Source of the DNA: Oxytricha trifallax
Lineage: Eukaryota; Ciliophora; Spirotrichea; Sporadotrichida; Oxytrichidae
Direction of reading: 5' to 3'
Length of the DNA: 64,000 nt
NCBI GenBank assembly: GCA_000711775.1
Contig: ARYC01018383.1
Coordinates: forward strand, 1 to 64,000
Both the position numbers and the translations under genes were made by a program. Positions 61,206 through 64,000 of this stretch are shown piece by piece. The notes under the pieces were generated by a model. It was not told the DNA's origin, searched no databases, and was given only the letters and a program-made list of their open reading frames with translations. Numbering within the stretch: position 1 is the stretch's first letter; each line of letters starts with the position of its first letter.

Positions 61206-64000
61206 TCAATAATTACATTCCATTGCAATTTACAAAGATAAAATTTGATATAAAATCTATGTAAAATGAAGTAATATATACATTAGTTAATAATAATTTT
61301 ATATTGAATATGAACCATTTAAGTTGTCTTTTCCATTATTTTTAGTATCTTTCTTGCTGAGTTCCTATCCCATCTCTTTAACAACTTTCTTAAATAATGG
61401 ATTTCTCTTTATTTTGAATTGCTTGTTATTTGCACTTATGATAAATTCAGAGCGGAAATTTGGGTATTTATTTGGAGGAGGCTAGTCTGATTTCTCAATG
61501 TTACAAAGTTTCTCCCACATATTTTCTGTATTTTAATATCCCTCTACTGGGTGAATTCTATATAATTATATGAATAGTTAATTAACAATGATTTATATAG
61601 GTTAATTTTAATAAAAATAAAAATTCTTGACTGTTTCAATTTTAATTGTAAATCAGAGTTGTTATCAATTGCAGTTCCATCAGCAGTAGATTTTCTAGTG
61701 TCAAAATTTGGATCATTTGATTGATAATTATTAAAATTAACATAAAAAAACAAGCAAAATTTATAATTTCTAAGAAAATTTCCGATGTATAATTTTATTT
61801 GTAATTATTAGCATCTTCTTACTCCTCTGATCTTTAATGATTTTATTGACTGTTGCTTTAAACCTATTACTACATGGATAAATTACTTTATCTTGCTTTT
61901 AAATTTGCTTTAATTGGAGAATTGAGACTATTAGTAGATTTTTTAACTTTATTTTTCTTTATTTTTGGGAAAATTTGGTCCATTGTAAGTCTCAGCATGT
62001 CTTCAATCATTCTTGGTAGTAATATTTTTAGCAATTCACTTGAAAAAATATTTAAATAGTATTTCAACTACATATTGGCTTGAATTGTAAAGTCTATGTG
62101 AAAAATTATTGGGATATAAATGTATTTAAATATTAAAAATTTTACTTGACTCTTCGATGCAAGGGTTTGTGTTGACTTCGATTAACCACACATTAAAATC
62201 TGCATCTAATATGAAATCATAACCAAAAAGTTCAAAGCAATGTTTTCTGCGATGAGGGTCGATTTTCTTTCTTACTGCGTACATGCTTTTTACTATTAGC
62301 TCCTTCATTTGTGGTACTAAGTCTTCTTTTACGCTTATGTGACATTTTTGGGTGAAAAATTAAACAAAACCTCAAAATCCATTCGGCCTATAGAAATATT
62401 TATGATATATTTAAATTACATTTTTTCTCTCCATTCGGTTGATCTGGCATTGGATAAAGTTCATCTAACATTTACTGGAATCTTTTATAGCCCAATTAAT
62501 TTCCGTCTTCAAATTATCCATAGTGCTCTGAGAATTTCTAAACTGCATTATTTGTCAGATGTACATATTGATCATTAATTATATAAAATAAGTAATAGTC
62601 TTTAACATGCTATTACATTATATAAAATTATATTATTAAAATAATCATCTACATTTTTCAAATCAATTTTGAATTCAGAGCTTGAAGTTCTCAGATAGCC
62701 TTCTTTGAACATATGCAAATCCTAATCTTGAGTAAGTAAAACCCAAACTCTAATATCAAACTTTCTTTGATATAGCAGAAGTGGTTTCTCTATGTATTTC
62801 TGGATAATAAAGGTATTGTGCTTAATTTTAAAGGCATTGCTGTTAGATTTTTTGGGGGACTTTTTCTGTTTTTGAGAACTTAAAAGTAACTCGTTTTAAA
62901 CTTCTTAATTTATAAGGTCTTCTTCATCATTATCAAAACGGTCATTCATGTCTTGAGTATCTTCGAGGTTATATTGGTTTGACTTAATCTCTCTAAGAAA
63001 GTTAATGAAAAAATAGGAGGTCTCTAAATAGTATCTTTAAAGATAAAATTTTATGTTTTTTAGACATTTTAATCTCTCTATCATTTTTTGCGGGGGATTC
63101 TGGGACCTTTTTCGCAACCTTTACTTCTTCATCTTTTCCAGAACAATATTCTTTAATCAATTTATTCAAATCATCAAGATCTCTAAAAACATGAATTCCT
63201 CTCCCTCTATTCAAATGAGTCGGCTTAAGCAGCCACAAATTGTATCCATTAAAATGTGACATAGGACATGTAACTTTTGTGGAAGCTCTCTTTTCAAAAT
63301 TGAATGTCTTAAATTTCATTACTTTCTAGTCTTTTGATTCTTTGTTGAAGTATTTGTTATTAATTTATGTCAGGTAATCTTTTTCTTTAAGATTTAGACC
63401 ATTGCCTTGATTGGAATTTTGATCTTAGGAGGAAGTCGCTGTATCTTCCTCTTCTTAACTTACTTAATCTTTCATAGATAGCTGCTTAAGTTTTTACTCT
63501 TATATTGCCATTTGGTCTCCAATACAGGACACCAATGGTAGCGAGAAAGGTAAGAAAGAACATAAAATGATTATATATTCCTGGTTGGTTTAATCCCCAG
63601 TATTAATTTCTGTAAAGCATTAAATAATAATAATAATAATATTGCCATTTCTACTTCTCTTATTTTTCCTTTATTCTCTTCTAATAGTTGATAGGCTTAG
63701 AAAAATGGCTGCATGTTTTGTTAGTATTATTGGGTCTTTTCTATATCAGAGATCTCAACATAAAAAGTAAGTGGGCATATATCGAAAATATTCTCCTTTA
63801 AGATTTCGCATGAAGCTTTAAGTTAGTGAAACAAATTAGCTTTTTCACTTATTAAGTGATGAAATTCTACGTGATTGACCATTTACTTTGTTTAGATGTT
63901 CTCATGTTGAACTATTTGCTAATGTGCTTGTTGTTAGTTCTTACTTGTCAGAACTTAATTTTACTAGAATGTGTTATACTATAGACCTATATTGCCAATC
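61206..64000 (-). CDS. Tubulin tyrosine ligase-like (TTLL) enzyme, partial
   Basis: Minus-strand segments in order from the right edge: QAYQLLEENKGKIREVEMAI, an acidic linker, HFNGYNLWLLKPTHLNRGRG, then after a basic insert YIEKPLLLYQRKFDIRVWVL, KFSEHYGQFEDGNQLGYKRF, HCFELFGYDFILDADFNVW followed by LIEVNTNPCIEESSKI, LLPRMIEDMLRLTMDQIF, and a short tail to TGA at 61206-61208. These are the ATP-grasp motifs of TTLL enzymes, which add Glu, Gly or Tyr to tubulin tails in cilia and cortex; the amino acid added cannot be told. The N-terminus is beyond 64000. An IES with a 12-bp pointer lies at 63502-63650. Confidence 0.88.
63502..63650. other. 137-bp IES, pointer ATATTGCCATTT
   Basis: The 12-bp repeat at 63502-63513 and 63639-63650 is in phase. 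Removal joins IREVEMAI to QEQKLKQLSMKD. The IES contains the second copy of the dispersed repeat. Confidence 0.85.
63575..63640 (+). repeat. Dispersed repeat, copy 2 (inside an IES)
   Basis: Similar to 14405-14475, most clearly over CCAGTATT and AGCATTAAATAATAATA. Confidence 0.6.

Noticed and set aside
1-64000. Ordinary macronuclear ciliate DNA with short introns
   Set aside because: True GT-AG introns exist, but many insertions have no GT-AG ends, and only pointer-to-pointer deletion restores frame and conserved sequence.

Overview
This is strongly AT-rich ciliate DNA. Long protein matches appear only if TAA and TAG are read as glutamine and TGA is the only stop. The decisive signal is the way genes are interrupted. 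Besides ordinary GT-AG introns there are many AT-rich insertions (about 24 bp to 1.6 kb) that do not start GT and end AG. Deleting one from the first to the second copy of a short direct repeat (2-12 bp) restores both frame and conserved protein sequence. These are internal eliminated sequences (IESs) with pointer repeats between macronuclear-destined segments (MDSs). The window therefore reads as unrearranged germline (micronuclear) DNA of an oxytrichid-type spirotrich such as Oxytricha, Stylonychia or Tetmemena; the exact genus is inferred only loosely.

Layout, left half: a CIPK/SnRK3-like kinase (-, 266-2426); an unknown single-pass membrane protein (+, 3048-4088); a coiled-coil protein with a GAR (Gas2-related) domain (-, 4470-7124); a myristoylated IQ/MORN protein (-, 8470-9878). 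A scrambled DOP1 (Dopey) gene then occupies about 10.1-28.0 kb. MDS1 is on - at 10083-10194, MDS2 is inverted on + at 11212-11507, the long body is on - from 28014 to 20228, and the C-terminal MDS is on - from 17846 to 17244. Pointers of 15, 10 and 13 bp connect them, all in frame or inside an intron. Between these pieces sit complete genes: a twin-CX9C mitochondrial-type protein, an N/Q-rich protein, a CTFKP-type protein and a DMT-family transporter.

Right half: a RING-H2 membrane protein (+), an MFS transporter (-), a zinc-knuckle protein (-), two tandem expansin-like secreted proteins (+), an EF-hand protein starting MGN (+), two tandem nitrilases (+), a long RCC1-propeller double-BTB gene (-) with a whole YeeE/YedE membrane gene inside one of its IESs, a low-complexity Q/N/S-rich gene (+), and a tubulin-tyrosine-ligase-like gene (-) running off the right edge.

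The genes share no obvious pathway; what unites the window is its germline architecture: IESs, a scrambled and inverted gene, genes nested in IESs, two IESs made almost entirely of long inverted repeats, and a C-terminal nitrilase segment that could serve two paralogues. I saw no rRNA, tRNA, CRISPR, transposase or telomeric array.
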